In this document: in pieces, positions 35,674-44,717 of the stretch | How the letters are laid out: each line of letters starts with the position of its first letter | Numbering within the stretch: the first letter of the stretch is position 1 | NCBI RefSeq assembly: GCF_024700075.1 | Contig: NZ_JAJONE010000001.1 | Coordinates: 2,012,001-2,076,000 of the forward strand | DNA length: 64,000 bases | Reading direction: 5' to 3' | DNA from: Hymenobacter sp. J193 | Lineage (GTDB): Bacteria; Bacteroidota; Bacteroidia; Cytophagales; Hymenobacteraceae | Notes under the pieces: generated by a model | What the model was told of the DNA's origin: nothing | Seen by the model: the letters and a program-made list of their open reading frames with translations, nothing else | Databases searched by the model: none | Made by a program: the position numbers and the translations under genes

Positions 35674-36762
35674 TCAGGAGGCGGGAGCCGGGCCGCTATC
35701 CTGCCCGTTGAGCAGGAACTCGCGCAGGCGGTTGATGTGCACCTTGATTTCCTCAAGCCGCTCTTCCTGCTGCACGCTCCAGAGCCCCTCGCCGCGGCTG
35801 GCCATGCTGCTGAGCAGGTTTTTGCGCTCCTCCATCATGCGCAAAGCCACCCACAGGGTTTCCTCCAAGGAGTGCCGGGAGCTTTCCATCAAAGATTCCC
35901 CCGTAAAGGCATGGCCTGTATGGCAGCGGTAGCGTAGCACGGAGCCCTCATTGAGTTCCCACAGGTTGCCGCCGCAGTCGGGGCAGGTGAGGGGCGCCAG
36001 GTGGCCCAGCTGGTTTACTTCTTCAGTAGTTCCCACAACGCGTTCGGCAATAGAGGCTTCCAGTAGCAAATCAGGAGGAATAGCGCCCGGCCCCGCAGCG
36101 GGGCGGGGCTTGCCGGCCAAGTCCTGCAGCACCGCACTCAACTCAGTCAGCGGCAGTACGTAGTCGACCACGCCGGCGCGCAGGGCGCTTTCCGGCATAC
36201 TAGGGAATTCGGCCTCGGCCGGGTCCTGCACCAGGGTGGTGCCGCCGCAGCGCTTGATGAACTCCAAGCCAGCGGTACCATCGTGGAGCATGCCCGTGAG
36301 CACCACGCCCAGCACGTTGGGCCCGTAGGCTACGGCAGCCGAGCGAAACAGGGCATCGGCGGCGGGACGATAATTGTTTTCGCGGGGGCCTTTGGTTACC
36401 AGCAGGTGGCCATCCTTCACCAGCAGGTGCCGGTCGGGCGGGGCCAGGTACAGCGCACCGGCTTCAATATGCGTCTGGTTCACAGCCAGCTGGCAGCGCA
36501 GCCCCGTGTGCTGGCTGAGGCGCTTGACGAGGGGCGTACCGGTGCTATCGGGCGCCAGGTGCTGCACCACCAGCACGGTGGCCGGCAGCGTGGGCGGCAG
36601 CTGGGCTACCAGCCGAATGAGCGCGGGCATTCCGCCTGCCGAGGTACCAATGACGATGAGAACAGAAGGTGCAGGCACGCGGGTAGCGGGTAGAGGTCCA
36701 GAATAGAGCCGAGGCTCAATGGTAGTGTACGGGCATATCGGCCCCGGTGGTCGTACCGGCAA
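35674..36762 (-). CDS. CheB-type protein-glutamate methylesterase with C-terminal zinc ribbon
   Basis: The protein has 362 residues. The methylesterase domain (about 35-225) has the catalytic triad S41 (GTSAGG), H68 (VVQHLAPD) and D161 (GMLHDGTAG). There is no receiver domain, unlike enteric CheB. The C-terminal part has a zinc ribbon, CPDCGGNLWE followed by RCHTGHAF, and a helical tail. This form is common in bacteria next to CheB-CheR hybrids and has no proven methylation target. It is divergent from the CheB-CheR hybrid (122 bp between the chosen starts). No MCP, CheA or CheW lies in the window. Confidence 0.9.
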   Translation of the reverse strand: MPVRPPGPICPYTTIEPRLYSGPLPATRVPAPSVLIVIGTSAGGMPALIRLVAQLPPTLPATVLVVQHLAPDSTGTPLVKRLSQHTGLRCQLAVNQTHIEAGALYLAPPDRHLLVKDGHLLVTKGPRENNYRPAADALFRSAAVAYGPNVLGVVLTGMLHDGTAGLEFIKRCGGTTLVQDPAEAEFPSMPESALRAGVVDYVLPLTELSAVLQDLAGKPRPAAGPGAIPPDLLLEASIAERVVGTTEEVNQLGHLAPLTCPDCGGNLWELNEGSVLRYRCHTGHAFTGESLMESSRHSLEETLWVALRMMEERKNLLSSMASRGEGLWSVQQEERLEEIKVHINRLREFLLNGQDSGPAPAS

Positions 36763-36883
36763 AAAAGAGGTCTACAAAGCAACACTCGCGGTATTTGGGT
36801 AGATTTGAGTGGTGAACCGGCACAGCTCGACAGCTACGACACTCGGCGGCGCTTCACCCTCTTTTGCTTTCGTTGCCTGCCCC

Positions 36884-39800
36884 ATGTTGCCAGATACTCC
36901 TGCGGCGCCGGAAAACCCCGGTGTTTCGCTGCCTTCCCCTACTGCCACGGCCCCAACGGCGCCAGCCAGGCCGGCCCGCTCTTACCCGGCCGAGTCCGAT
37001 AAATTTCCGGTGGTGCTGCTGGGAGGGTCGGCCGGTTGCATTGAAGCGCTGGAGCTGTTTTTCCGGCACCTCACGCCCCGCTCCGGCATGGCCTATGTGG
37101 TGGTGACGCACCTGCTGCCCTCCCGCGAAAGTGAGCTGCCGGAGGTGCTGCAGCGCTTCACGCCCCTGCCCGTGCAAGCGGCCGCCGATGGTCAGAAAGT
37201 ACGGCCCAACCACGTCTACGTTATTCCGCCCGACCGCGACCTGAGCATCCTGCACGGCAGCCTGTATCTGCTGAAGCCCACCCAGGCGCCCAGCCGCCGC
37301 ATGCCCATCGACTTCTTTCTGCAGAGCCTGGCCAAAGATGCCCGGGAGCGGGCCGTGTGCATCCTGTTCTCGGGGCTGGGCTCCGACGGCAGCGTGGGTT
37401 TGAAGCTGGTGATGGAAAACTTTGGGATGGTGATGGTGCAGGACCCCGCTACCGCCGCCTTCGACGCGCTGCCCCGGGCGGCCCTGGCCACCGAGTTTGT
37501 GGACTTTGTGCTGGCCCCGCAGCTGATGCCGGCCAAGCTGCTGGAGTACGTGGAGCGCCCGCTGCTGACCCGGTCCGCGCGCGAAAAGGCCGAGGAATCG
37601 GACTCCAAGCCGGCGCACGCCCTGCAGAAAATCTTTGTGCTCATCCGTACCCAAACCGGCCACGACTTCAGCCACTACAAGCGCAACACGGTATTCCGGC
37701 GCATTGAGCGGCGCATGAACTCCCACCAGATCAAGGAGTTTACGCACTACGTGCGCTACCTGCAGGAAAACCCCCACGAAGTGGAGCAGCTGTTTAGGGA
37801 GCTGCTGATTGGCGTCACCAAGTTTTTTCGCGACGCGGAGGCCTTCGAGATTCTGCGCCAGCACCTGCGGCCCCTGCTGGCCCAGAAAGAGCCCAGCAGC
37901 ACCGTGCGGGTGTGGGCCCCGGGCTGCTCTACCGGCGAGGAAGCCTACTCGCTCACCATCCTGCTGCAGGAATGCATTGAGGAAGTAGCCCCGGGGCGCT
38001 ACCTCAAGATTCAGCTGTTTGCCACCGATATTTCGGTTGAGGGCGTGGAGTTTGCGCGGGCCGGCCTCTACCCCGAGAACATTACGGCCGATGTAAGCCC
38101 GGAGCGCCTGCAGCGCTTCTTCATCAAAACCGACGGCCACTACCAGATTCGCAAGGAAGTGCGCGACTCGGTGGTGTTTGCCCTGCACAACATCAACAAG
38201 GACGCGCCCTTTACCAAGCTGGACCTGCTGTGCTGCCGCAACCTGCTGATTTACCTGAGCTCCGACCTGCAGAAAAACCTGCTGCCGGTTTTTCACTACG
38301 CCCTCAACCCCGGCGGCCTGCTGTTTCTGGGGCCGAGCGAGAATATAACCAGCTTTCAGGAGCTGTTTCAGCCTCTGGATGTGAAGTGGAAGATTTCGCG
38401 CCGCACCGAAACGGCCACTTCTCTGCCCCGGCTGCTCAACTTTCCCTTTGCCCTTTCCCGTCAATCTACCGCTGCTCCTCACCCTTCCGCTAGTATGGCC
38501 ACTGCTGTTTCTACCCGCCGCGAAGGTGGCCCCTTTGCTTCCCTGGTGCAAAAAGTCCTGCTGGGCGCCTACTCGCCCCCGGCCGTAGTTATCAACTCCA
38601 AGGGCGAAATCCTGTACGTGAACGGGCGCACCGGCAAGTACCTGGAGCCCGCGCCCGGCCTGGGCAGCATGAACATCTTCGACATGGCCCGCGAGGAGCT
38701 CAGCTACGAAATCAGCGGGGCCGTGCACCGCGCCCTGCAAACGCGCCAGGACGTGAAAGTGGACGACGTGCGGGTGAAAACCGAAGCCGGCCAGCAGCTG
38801 CTGCGCCTCACGGTGAAGTACCTGGAAGAGCCCGAGGAGCTGATGGGGCTGCTGCTGGTGGTGTTTGAAGACCAGCCTACCCCGCGCCGGGTGCGCCTGG
38901 CCAAGGGCAGCACCAGCGGCTCCGAGCTAAGCCGCGACGCCGTGGTAAGTGCCATGGAAAAGGAGTTGCAGTACACCAAGCACCGCCTCCAGACCACCAT
39001 TGAGGAAATGGAAAGCTCCCTGGAAGAGCTCAAAAGCACCAACGAAGAGCTGCAGAGCGCCAACGAGGAGCTGCAAAGCACCAACGAGGAGGCCATGACC
39101 AACAAGGAGGAGATGCAGAGCCTGAACGAGGAGCTGATGACCCTGAACATGCAGTACCAGGCCAAAACCGAGGAACTCTCGCAGGCGGCCAACGACATGA
39201 AAAACCTGCTGGACTCCACCGAAATTGCCATTATCTTCCTCGACAACGACGGCACCATCAAGCGGTTTACCCCGCCGGTAGCGCGCATCGTCAACCTGCT
39301 GCCCACCGACGTGGGGCGCCCGCTCAGCCATTTTGCCTCCAACCTGCGCTACGAGCAGCTAGCCCAGGACGTGCAGCAGGTGCTAAACCGGCTCATCACC
39401 ATCGAAACCAACATTCAGACGGTGGCCGGCGAGTGGTACACCATGCGCATTCTGCCCTACCGCACCCTCGACAACTACATCAGCGGGGCCGTCATCACCT
39501 TCACGGACGTGACGGACCTGAAAAACCTGGAAAGCCAGCTCCAGGACAATGCCCGCTTTGCGGCTAGCATGCAGGAAACCGTATTGGAGCCCGTAGTAGC
39601 CCTGGACGGCAGCCTGCGCGTGTACTTCAGCAACCGTTCGTTTGCGCACCTGGTGGGCATTGAGGCCGATGAGCTGGCCGGGCAACCACTGGCGGAGCTG
39701 GCTGGGGGCGGCTTCAACCAGCCCCCGCTGCTGGAGCGCCTGCAGCACCTGCTCGATGCCGGCACCGACGCCTACGAGTTCAGCAACCTGAAGCTGGACG

Positions 39801-39922
39801 TGGCCCTGCCGGGGCAGCCCAGGTGCCGCCTCTCGCTCTACGGGCGGCGGCTGCTGCACCAGGGCCAGACGACGGGCCGGGTGCTGCTGGGCATCGAAAA
39901 CCTGGAGCCGCTTGCCGGATAA
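36884..39922 (+). CDS. CheB-CheR-PAS hybrid signalling protein
   Basis: The protein has 1012 residues from ATG 36884 (25 more if started at 36809). A CheB domain lies at about 42-225 (S49 in GGSAGCIEAL, then SGLGSDGSVG). A CheR methyltransferase follows at about 240-520, with the S-adenosylmethionine site WAPGCSTGEEAYSL near 343-357. A Glu-rich coiled coil (about 690-770, repeated NEELQSxNEEL) is followed by two PAS domains (about 770-900 and 905-1010). The hybrid has no kinase domain, so a downstream histidine kinase (84 bp further) is the likely partner. The substrate of the methylase/esterase couple is unknown. Confidence 0.9.
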   Translation: MLPDTPAAPENPGVSLPSPTATAPTAPARPARSYPAESDKFPVVLLGGSAGCIEALELFFRHLTPRSGMAYVVVTHLLPSRESELPEVLQRFTPLPVQAAADGQKVRPNHVYVIPPDRDLSILHGSLYLLKPTQAPSRRMPIDFFLQSLAKDARERAVCILFSGLGSDGSVGLKLVMENFGMVMVQDPATAAFDALPRAALATEFVDFVLAPQLMPAKLLEYVERPLLTRSAREKAEESDSKPAHALQKIFVLIRTQTGHDFSHYKRNTVFRRIERRMNSHQIKEFTHYVRYLQENPHEVEQLFRELLIGVTKFFRDAEAFEILRQHLRPLLAQKEPSSTVRVWAPGCSTGEEAYSLTILLQECIEEVAPGRYLKIQLFATDISVEGVEFARAGLYPENITADVSPERLQRFFIKTDGHYQIRKEVRDSVVFALHNINKDAPFTKLDLLCCRNLLIYLSSDLQKNLLPVFHYALNPGGLLFLGPSENITSFQELFQPLDVKWKISRRTETATSLPRLLNFPFALSRQSTAAPHPSASMATAVSTRREGGPFASLVQKVLLGAYSPPAVVINSKGEILYVNGRTGKYLEPAPGLGSMNIFDMAREELSYEISGAVHRALQTRQDVKVDDVRVKTEAGQQLLRLTVKYLEEPEELMGLLLVVFEDQPTPRRVRLAKGSTSGSELSRDAVVSAMEKELQYTKHRLQTTIEEMESSLEELKSTNEELQSANEELQSTNEEAMTNKEEMQSLNEELMTLNMQYQAKTEELSQAANDMKNLLDSTEIAIIFLDNDGTIKRFTPPVARIVNLLPTDVGRPLSHFASNLRYEQLAQDVQQVLNRLITIETNIQTVAGEWYTMRILPYRTLDNYISGAVITFTDVTDLKNLESQLQDNARFAASMQETVLEPVVALDGSLRVYFSNRSFAHLVGIEADELAGQPLAELAGGGFNQPPLLERLQHLLDAGTDAYEFSNLKLDVALPGQPRCRLSLYGRRLLHQGQTTGRVLLGIENLEPLAG

Positions 39923-40006
39923 GGGCCGGCCGCAGCCGTTTGGTTGCTTCTTCTCGTATCTGGTGGAACGACCTTGCGTATGCTTTTCTTCTGAACGCAT
40001 TTTGCC

Positions 40007-42718
40007 ATGAGCGAACCTGATAGCCCGCTGTTTGCCGGTTTTGATGCGCACCCCGCGCTGCAGGAGCTGCGCGTGCGGGCCGAGCGGCGCCGGCTCTCGG
40101 CCCAGAGCCTGCCGCCCAACATGCCCGACGACGTGCAGCGCCTGGTGCAGGAGCTGCAGGTGCACCAGATTGAGCTGGAAATGCAGTACGAGGAGCTGCT
40201 GCTGGCCCAGACGGAAGCCGAAACCAGCCGGGCCCGCTACATCGACCTCTACGAGTTTGCGCCCATTGGCTACTGCACCGTAGCCCCCGATGGTACGCTG
40301 CAGCAGCTGAACCTGCGGGCCTGCGAGCTGCTGGGTTCCGTGCGCCAGCGCCTCGTAGGCCGGCGCCTTGCCTTATTTGTGCCCCTGGCCGGCCGCGTTG
40401 CCTTTGCGGACTTTCTAGCCCAGGTGCAGCAGCAGCACACCCGCCAGACCATAACGCTGGAAATGCGCCGCGACGACGGGCAGGCTATCTACGTCCGCCT
40501 GGAGGGCGTAGCCGCCACCGACGGCGCCGGCCACCCCAGCATCCGGCTGGCGCTGGCAGATGTGACGGAGCAGCACCGGGCCCGGCAGGCCCTGGAACTC
40601 AGCGAGCGGCGCTTCCGCATCCTGTTCGAGCAAAACCAGGATGGCATGCTGCTCATGCGCGACAACCGGTTTGTGGACTGCAACCCGGCCGCCCTGCAGT
40701 TGCTGGGCCTTACCAGCAAAGAGCAGCTGCTGGGTCAGTCGGGCGCGGCCTTCTCGCCGGAGCGGCAGCCCACCGGGCAGCGCTCCGACGTGCTGGCCCA
40801 ATACTACTGGGAGGTAACCCTGCGCCGGGGCTACTGCCGCTTTGAGTGGTGCCGGCTCCGGGCCTCGGGCGAAGAGTTTTGGGAAGACATTCTGCTCACG
40901 GCCGTGCCCGAAGCGCAGGGCACCATCGTGCACGCGGCCTGGCGCGACATCACGACCGAAAAGCAAGCTACGGCCCGCGTGCGGGCCAGTGAGGAGCGCC
41001 TCAATATGGCGCTGGAAGCATCGGGAACTGGTATCTGGAGCATCGACTCCACCACTAGCGAGCTGTATTGTGACGCTCGTGCCCAACAGATTTTCGGCCT
41101 TGCTCCCGCCTCCCAGCCAACGCCGCTGCGCGTGCTGCAGGACGCGCTGCACCCCGATGACCGCCGCTGCGTGCTGGAGGCGCTGGGAAAAGCGTTGCAA
41201 AAGAAAATTCCGCTGGATTTGGAGCACCGCATTGTGCAGCCCGATGGCAGCATCCGCTACGTGTCGGCGGTGGGCAGGCTCCTGCACGACGAGCAGGGCA
41301 ACCCGCTACGGTTTGTGGGACTGGTGCGCGACATTACGGCCGGCCACGAGGAGCAGGCCGAGCTTACATACAAGAACCGCCTGCTGGAGCACATCCTGGC
41401 CCATTTGCCCGTAGTTCTGATTCGGCTGGCACCCAGTGGCGAGTACCTGGAAATGATGGGCAACGGGCTGCGCCGGCTGCAGCTGCAGGACAATGAGCTG
41501 GTGGGTCAAAACATTTATGCCCTGTATCCGCAGCTGACGGAGCCGGCCCAGCGGCTACTGGACCAGCACAAGCCGGTCACCTTCACGGGCACCACCCAGC
41601 AGCCGGAGCCACCGGTCTATTTCCAGAACTACGGCTTCTTTGATGAGCAGCGGCAGCAAGGCGTAGTCTTTGCCATCGACGTTACAGCGGCTGAAGAAAG
41701 CCGTCGGCAGCTGCAGCAGGAAAAGGAATTCACCCAGAACCTGCTCAACAACACCGTAGATGCCGTAGCCGCTGTGGACCTGGATTTGCGCGTGACGGCC
41801 TGGAACGCCCAGATAGCCACCCTGCTGGGCCGCTCCGAGGCAGAGGCCCTGGGCTGCCCGCTGGCCGAAGTGCTGCCCGGCTTTGCCCGGGACCCGCAGA
41901 TTCTGGCGCTGCTGCACCGCACCCTCGCGGGCGAGGCCACCCAGCAGCTCAACTGGCAGGCTACTCCTCAGTTGATGTACTTCGACCTCAACTTTGTGCC
42001 TCTGCGCACTTTGGGTGCTATTTCCGGCGTGCTGCTGCTGGCCCGGGACGTGACGGAGCGCAACGCCCTGCTGGCCGAAACCAACCGTCTGAAGCTGCGC
42101 CAGCAGCAGGAAGTGCTGTCGGCTATTCTCACCACCCAGGAAGAAGAGCGGCGGCGCATTGCTGAGGGCCTGCACAACGGCGTGGGCCAGCTGCTGTACG
42201 CCACCAAGCTGCACCTCGACAACCTGCCTCCCTCCCAGCCGGGCCAGGCCAGCCAGAAGCTGCTGAGCGAAGCCATCCGGGCCACGCGCACCATCTCCTT
42301 CGAGCTTACGCCCAGCATCCTGGAAGACTTCGGCCTGAAAATGGCCCTGCGGGAGCTGGTAAAGCGCATTCCGGCCAATACCCTGGACGTGGACCTGAAC
42401 TTCTCGGGCCTGGAGGAGAAGCTCCCGCCCCTGCTGGATATTGCGGTGTATCGCATTATGCAGGAGCTGCTCAGCAACGTGATGAAGCACGCCCACGCCC
42501 GCGAGGTGTTTGTGCAGGTAGCCCGCGCCGATGACCACCTGCACCTGAGCGTGGAAGACGACGGCGTAGGCTTCGATGCAGGCCAGATGAAAAAGGCGAA
42601 GGGCATCGGGCTGCCCGGCATTTGCACCCGGGTAGAGCTGCTGGGCGGCACGTTCACGCTGCGCACCCACCCCGGCAAGGGCACCACCGTCACCATTCAG
42701 CTGCCGCTGGCCCCCTAG
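40007..42718 (+). CDS. Multi-PAS histidine kinase (HisKA_3 / NarX type)
   Basis: The protein has 903 residues: an N-terminal helical region, five PAS-like modules in tandem (about 80-190, 200-320, 330-450, 460-570, 575-700), then a HisKA_3 dimerisation domain with the phosphoaccepting H723 in RRIAEGLHNGVGQ, and a HATPase (about 800-900; N box LLSNVMKHAHA, G boxes DDGVGFD and KGIGLPGICTR). There are no membrane helices, so it senses a cytoplasmic signal, perhaps redox or a ligand bound by PAS. The NarL regulator at 35010 is the natural partner. It follows the CheB-CheR hybrid by 84 bp in the same direction. Confidence 0.93.
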   Translation: MSEPDSPLFAGFDAHPALQELRVRAERRRLSAQSLPPNMPDDVQRLVQELQVHQIELEMQYEELLLAQTEAETSRARYIDLYEFAPIGYCTVAPDGTLQQLNLRACELLGSVRQRLVGRRLALFVPLAGRVAFADFLAQVQQQHTRQTITLEMRRDDGQAIYVRLEGVAATDGAGHPSIRLALADVTEQHRARQALELSERRFRILFEQNQDGMLLMRDNRFVDCNPAALQLLGLTSKEQLLGQSGAAFSPERQPTGQRSDVLAQYYWEVTLRRGYCRFEWCRLRASGEEFWEDILLTAVPEAQGTIVHAAWRDITTEKQATARVRASEERLNMALEASGTGIWSIDSTTSELYCDARAQQIFGLAPASQPTPLRVLQDALHPDDRRCVLEALGKALQKKIPLDLEHRIVQPDGSIRYVSAVGRLLHDEQGNPLRFVGLVRDITAGHEEQAELTYKNRLLEHILAHLPVVLIRLAPSGEYLEMMGNGLRRLQLQDNELVGQNIYALYPQLTEPAQRLLDQHKPVTFTGTTQQPEPPVYFQNYGFFDEQRQQGVVFAIDVTAAEESRRQLQQEKEFTQNLLNNTVDAVAAVDLDLRVTAWNAQIATLLGRSEAEALGCPLAEVLPGFARDPQILALLHRTLAGEATQQLNWQATPQLMYFDLNFVPLRTLGAISGVLLLARDVTERNALLAETNRLKLRQQQEVLSAILTTQEEERRRIAEGLHNGVGQLLYATKLHLDNLPPSQPGQASQKLLSEAIRATRTISFELTPSILEDFGLKMALRELVKRIPANTLDVDLNFSGLEEKLPPLLDIAVYRIMQELLSNVMKHAHAREVFVQVARADDHLHLSVEDDGVGFDAGQMKKAKGIGLPGICTRVELLGGTFTLRTHPGKGTTVTIQLPLAP

Positions 42719-42982
42719 GCGGTTGGAACTGTCTTAGCGGACTGGGGTCGTGCGCTTTTAGATTGAGAGGAGAAGGCCACGAACCCACTTCGGTAGGGTG
42801 GCAGCCTTTCCCGCTAAGTATTTTCAGGTAGTTTTTCTCCGGATTTTCCCGCAAAAATCCGGGTTTATTTCCTGTGTATCAATTAGCCAGCAGCAAGAAG
42901 AGAGCGTAAAAAGACCCTGACAGGCACTACCACTGCCTTAGCCTGGGGCATTTTTAGTTTCTCCACCTCTCCTTTCTTTCCG
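42719..42982. other. Intergenic region after the histidine kinase
   Basis: The 264-bp gap contains a hairpin (42839-42862: CCGGATTTT and AAAATCCGG) that may end the kinase transcript. I found no gene in it and no clear promoter. Confidence 0.5.
42838..42870 (+). terminator. Terminator-like hairpin
   Basis: CCGGATTTT pairs with AAAATCCGG around a 6-base loop, followed by GTTTATTT. It lies 121 bp past the kinase stop. Confidence 0.5.
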
Positions 42983-43534
42983 ATGAAAAAGACTGCTGTC
43001 TTCTTAACCGCCGCGCTCTTTAGCGCCCTGCTTTCTACCACCAGCTTCGCCCAGACTACCACTACTGGTACTACCTCCGGCACTACTGCTGGTACTACCT
43101 CCGGTACCACGTCTGGCACCACATCCGGCACCACATCCGGCACGACCAGGGGCACCACGGTAGGAACCACTGCCGGCCAAACTACTACCGGCACCACCTC
43201 GGGCACTACTACCTCCGGCAACACCACAACAGGCACCACCTCGGGCACGATGACATCGGGAACGGCAACTACCTCAGGAGCAAGTACCTCAGGAGCCAGT
43301 ACGTCAGGCGTTACCACTTCGGGGAGCCGTACAACCAGCGGTACTACTTCGGGTACCACATCGGGTACTACCTCCGGCACGCGTACCAACCGCAAAAAGT
43401 CCACGGGCACCCAACGTGGAACCACCTCCGGCAGCACCACTTCGGGCCGCCGAACTGGCACTACCAGCGGTACTACCTCGGGTAGCAGCACCGGCACCAC
43501 GTCGGGTAGCACCAGCGGCAGCACAACTCACTAG
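42983..43534 (+). CDS. Secreted Thr/Gly/Ser-repeat protein
   Basis: The protein has 183 residues. A clean signal peptide (MKKTAVFLTAALFSALLSTTSFA) is followed by about 155 residues made almost wholly of T, G and S in a degenerate tetrapeptide GTTS / TTSG pattern, broken by one basic patch (RTNRKKSTGTQRG) and a few Val, Ala and Arg. The DNA keeps an approximate 12-bp period (GGCACCACATCC-like). It has no domain I can name. It should be an extended or beta-helical, possibly glycosylated, exported protein. It stands alone, with a strong hairpin 26 bp after the stop. Confidence 0.7.
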   Translation: MKKTAVFLTAALFSALLSTTSFAQTTTTGTTSGTTAGTTSGTTSGTTSGTTSGTTRGTTVGTTAGQTTTGTTSGTTTSGNTTTGTTSGTMTSGTATTSGASTSGASTSGVTTSGSRTTSGTTSGTTSGTTSGTRTNRKKSTGTQRGTTSGSTTSGRRTGTTSGTTSGSSTGTTSGSTSGSTTH

Positions 43535-43937
43535 GCTACCCGGCTTATTTCTTGCCTTTTGGTCCCTTCTCCCCGGCACGCCTTTCGTCAGGTATGCCGG
43601 GGAAAAGGGACCTTGGTTTTACTCGCAGTTTTATAGGGGCTACCTCCCGGCTGTTCCAGTAACTGCTGGCGCCCGCTGGTCAAACACCTCGGTCCCGCTG
43701 ACACTGTCCGAACACCGGGCCGGTAGCAGGACGGTCTTTTTACCGCTGGTTGTTTTCTGCAGGCGCCAAGCTGTGCGCAAGTTGGGCACAGGCACACCAC
43801 CCATAGTGCACTAGGTGTGGCATTGCCACCCGGGACTTTTCACTTTAGCGAAATACCGATTTCTACCCAGTACAAACCCGTGATTATCCGGGAGCCAAAC
43901 AGCCAGTTGCACCGTTTTCTTTGACAATGAAGCACCT
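43535..43937. other. Intergenic region with terminator hairpin
   Basis: The 403-bp gap holds the hairpin at 43561-43612. The rest shows no coding signal that I trust; a 65-codon minus-strand frame (43811-44008) overlaps the next gene and was rejected. Confidence 0.4.
43561..43612. terminator. 18-bp hairpin terminator
   Basis: GGTCCCTTCTCCCCGGCA pairs with TGCCGGGGAAAAGGGACC with one mismatch; the loop is about 16 bases, and a TTGGTTTT tract follows. It ends the repeat-protein transcript. Confidence 0.78.
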
Positions 43938-44291
43938 ATGCTCGCTTCGCTGCCGCCCTCTCTGTTTACTGTACCAAACGCCATGCTCGCAAGTATGTTA
44001 CCCTTCACCGCTTCGCCGGCCCTGTATCTGGTGCCCGCCGGCCATCGACTTGATTTTCCTACGCCACCCGGCTACTACGCCGACGTGTACCGACAACTAG
44101 GCGCCCAAACCTGGGAATGCATTGCGCGCCATGCCTGCAGCCCATTTCTCGACCGTACTGCTCTGGGTTCTAATCCCAGCTACTACGTGCAGTACCGCAA
44201 TAACCTCGGCGCGGTAGCGGGGCGCACGGCCTTAATACGGGCTACGCCCGAGGCCTTACCTAGTCACGCATGCTGGCTGCAGTTGTCCTGA
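43938..44291 (+). CDS. Hypothetical protein
   Basis: The protein has 117 residues with no signal peptide or recognised domain. Segments such as GYYADVYRQLGAQTWECIARHACSPF look like real folded protein, and it ends 29 bp before the chosen start of the STAS-like gene on the same strand. Start codons at 43938 and 43983 are both possible. I do not recognise it. Confidence 0.45.
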   Translation: MLASLPPSLFTVPNAMLASMLPFTASPALYLVPAGHRLDFPTPPGYYADVYRQLGAQTWECIARHACSPFLDRTALGSNPSYYVQYRNNLGAVAGRTALIRATPEALPSHACWLQLS

Positions 44292-44320
44292 GCTTTTTTC
44301 TACTCTCTTACGGTGCAAGT

Positions 44321-44638
44321 ATGTCTTCCCTTTACCCCCAAAGATCATCAGCCCACGTAGCAGCGGCATACCTCTCTGCCATCGACCTCGATACGGTGGA
44401 TGCGCTGCAGGTTGCCCGTACCCTGCGCAAAAACCCCTCGGTGGTGCAGCCTCAGCTGGTTGTAGACTGCGGCGCGCTGCAGTGCCTGCGTACGCTGGGT
44501 GTCAGCCACGTCGTATCCCAGCTGCTGGTGCTACGCCAGGCGGGCGCGTCTATCTGGCTATGCAACGCGGACTCCACCCTGCGTCGCTGCCTAGACGTTC
44601 TTAAGCTGCAGAGCGTTTTCCTGACCATTGATGAATGA
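44321..44638 (+). CDS. STAS-domain-like small protein
   Basis: The protein has 105 residues if started at MSSLYPQRS (a longer frame starts at 44270). The C-terminal half has the STAS pattern: strand QLVVDCGALQCLRTLGVSHVV, helix LLVLRQAGASIWL, strand, helix STLRRCLDVLKLQSVF. STAS proteins act as anti-anti-sigma factors or partners. The usual phosphorylated Ser/Thr is not obvious, so the function is unsure. A 23-bp hairpin follows. Confidence 0.6.
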   Translation: MSSLYPQRSSAHVAAAYLSAIDLDTVDALQVARTLRKNPSVVQPQLVVDCGALQCLRTLGVSHVVSQLLVLRQAGASIWLCNADSTLRRCLDVLKLQSVFLTIDE

Positions 44639-44657
44639 CCTGGAAATCACCAGGCCC

Positions 44658-44703
44658 AACAACAAAACCCCTTGCCACGGCCGTGGCAAGGGGTTTTGTT
44701 GTT
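44658..44703. terminator. 23-bp perfect hairpin, bidirectional terminator
   Basis: The arms, each 23 bases (44658-44680 and 44681-44703), are perfectly complementary with no spacer: AACAACAAAACCCC at the left, GGGGTTTTGTTGTT at the right. The T-rich ends suit both the STAS gene (+) and the efflux operon (-), which meet here. Confidence 0.88.
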
Positions 44704-44717
44704 ACACGCAGGCGACA

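Noticed and set aside
36854..38740. Minus-strand open frame of 628 codons
   Set aside because: It is antisense to the CheB-CheR hybrid and has no recognisable domain.
43022..43530. Regular 12-bp repeats as a possible CRISPR array
   Set aside because: The units are degenerate, in frame and without spacers. They encode the Thr/Gly/Ser protein.
43811..44008. Minus-strand frame of 65 codons
   Set aside because: No signal peptide or domain, and it overlaps a better plus-strand frame.
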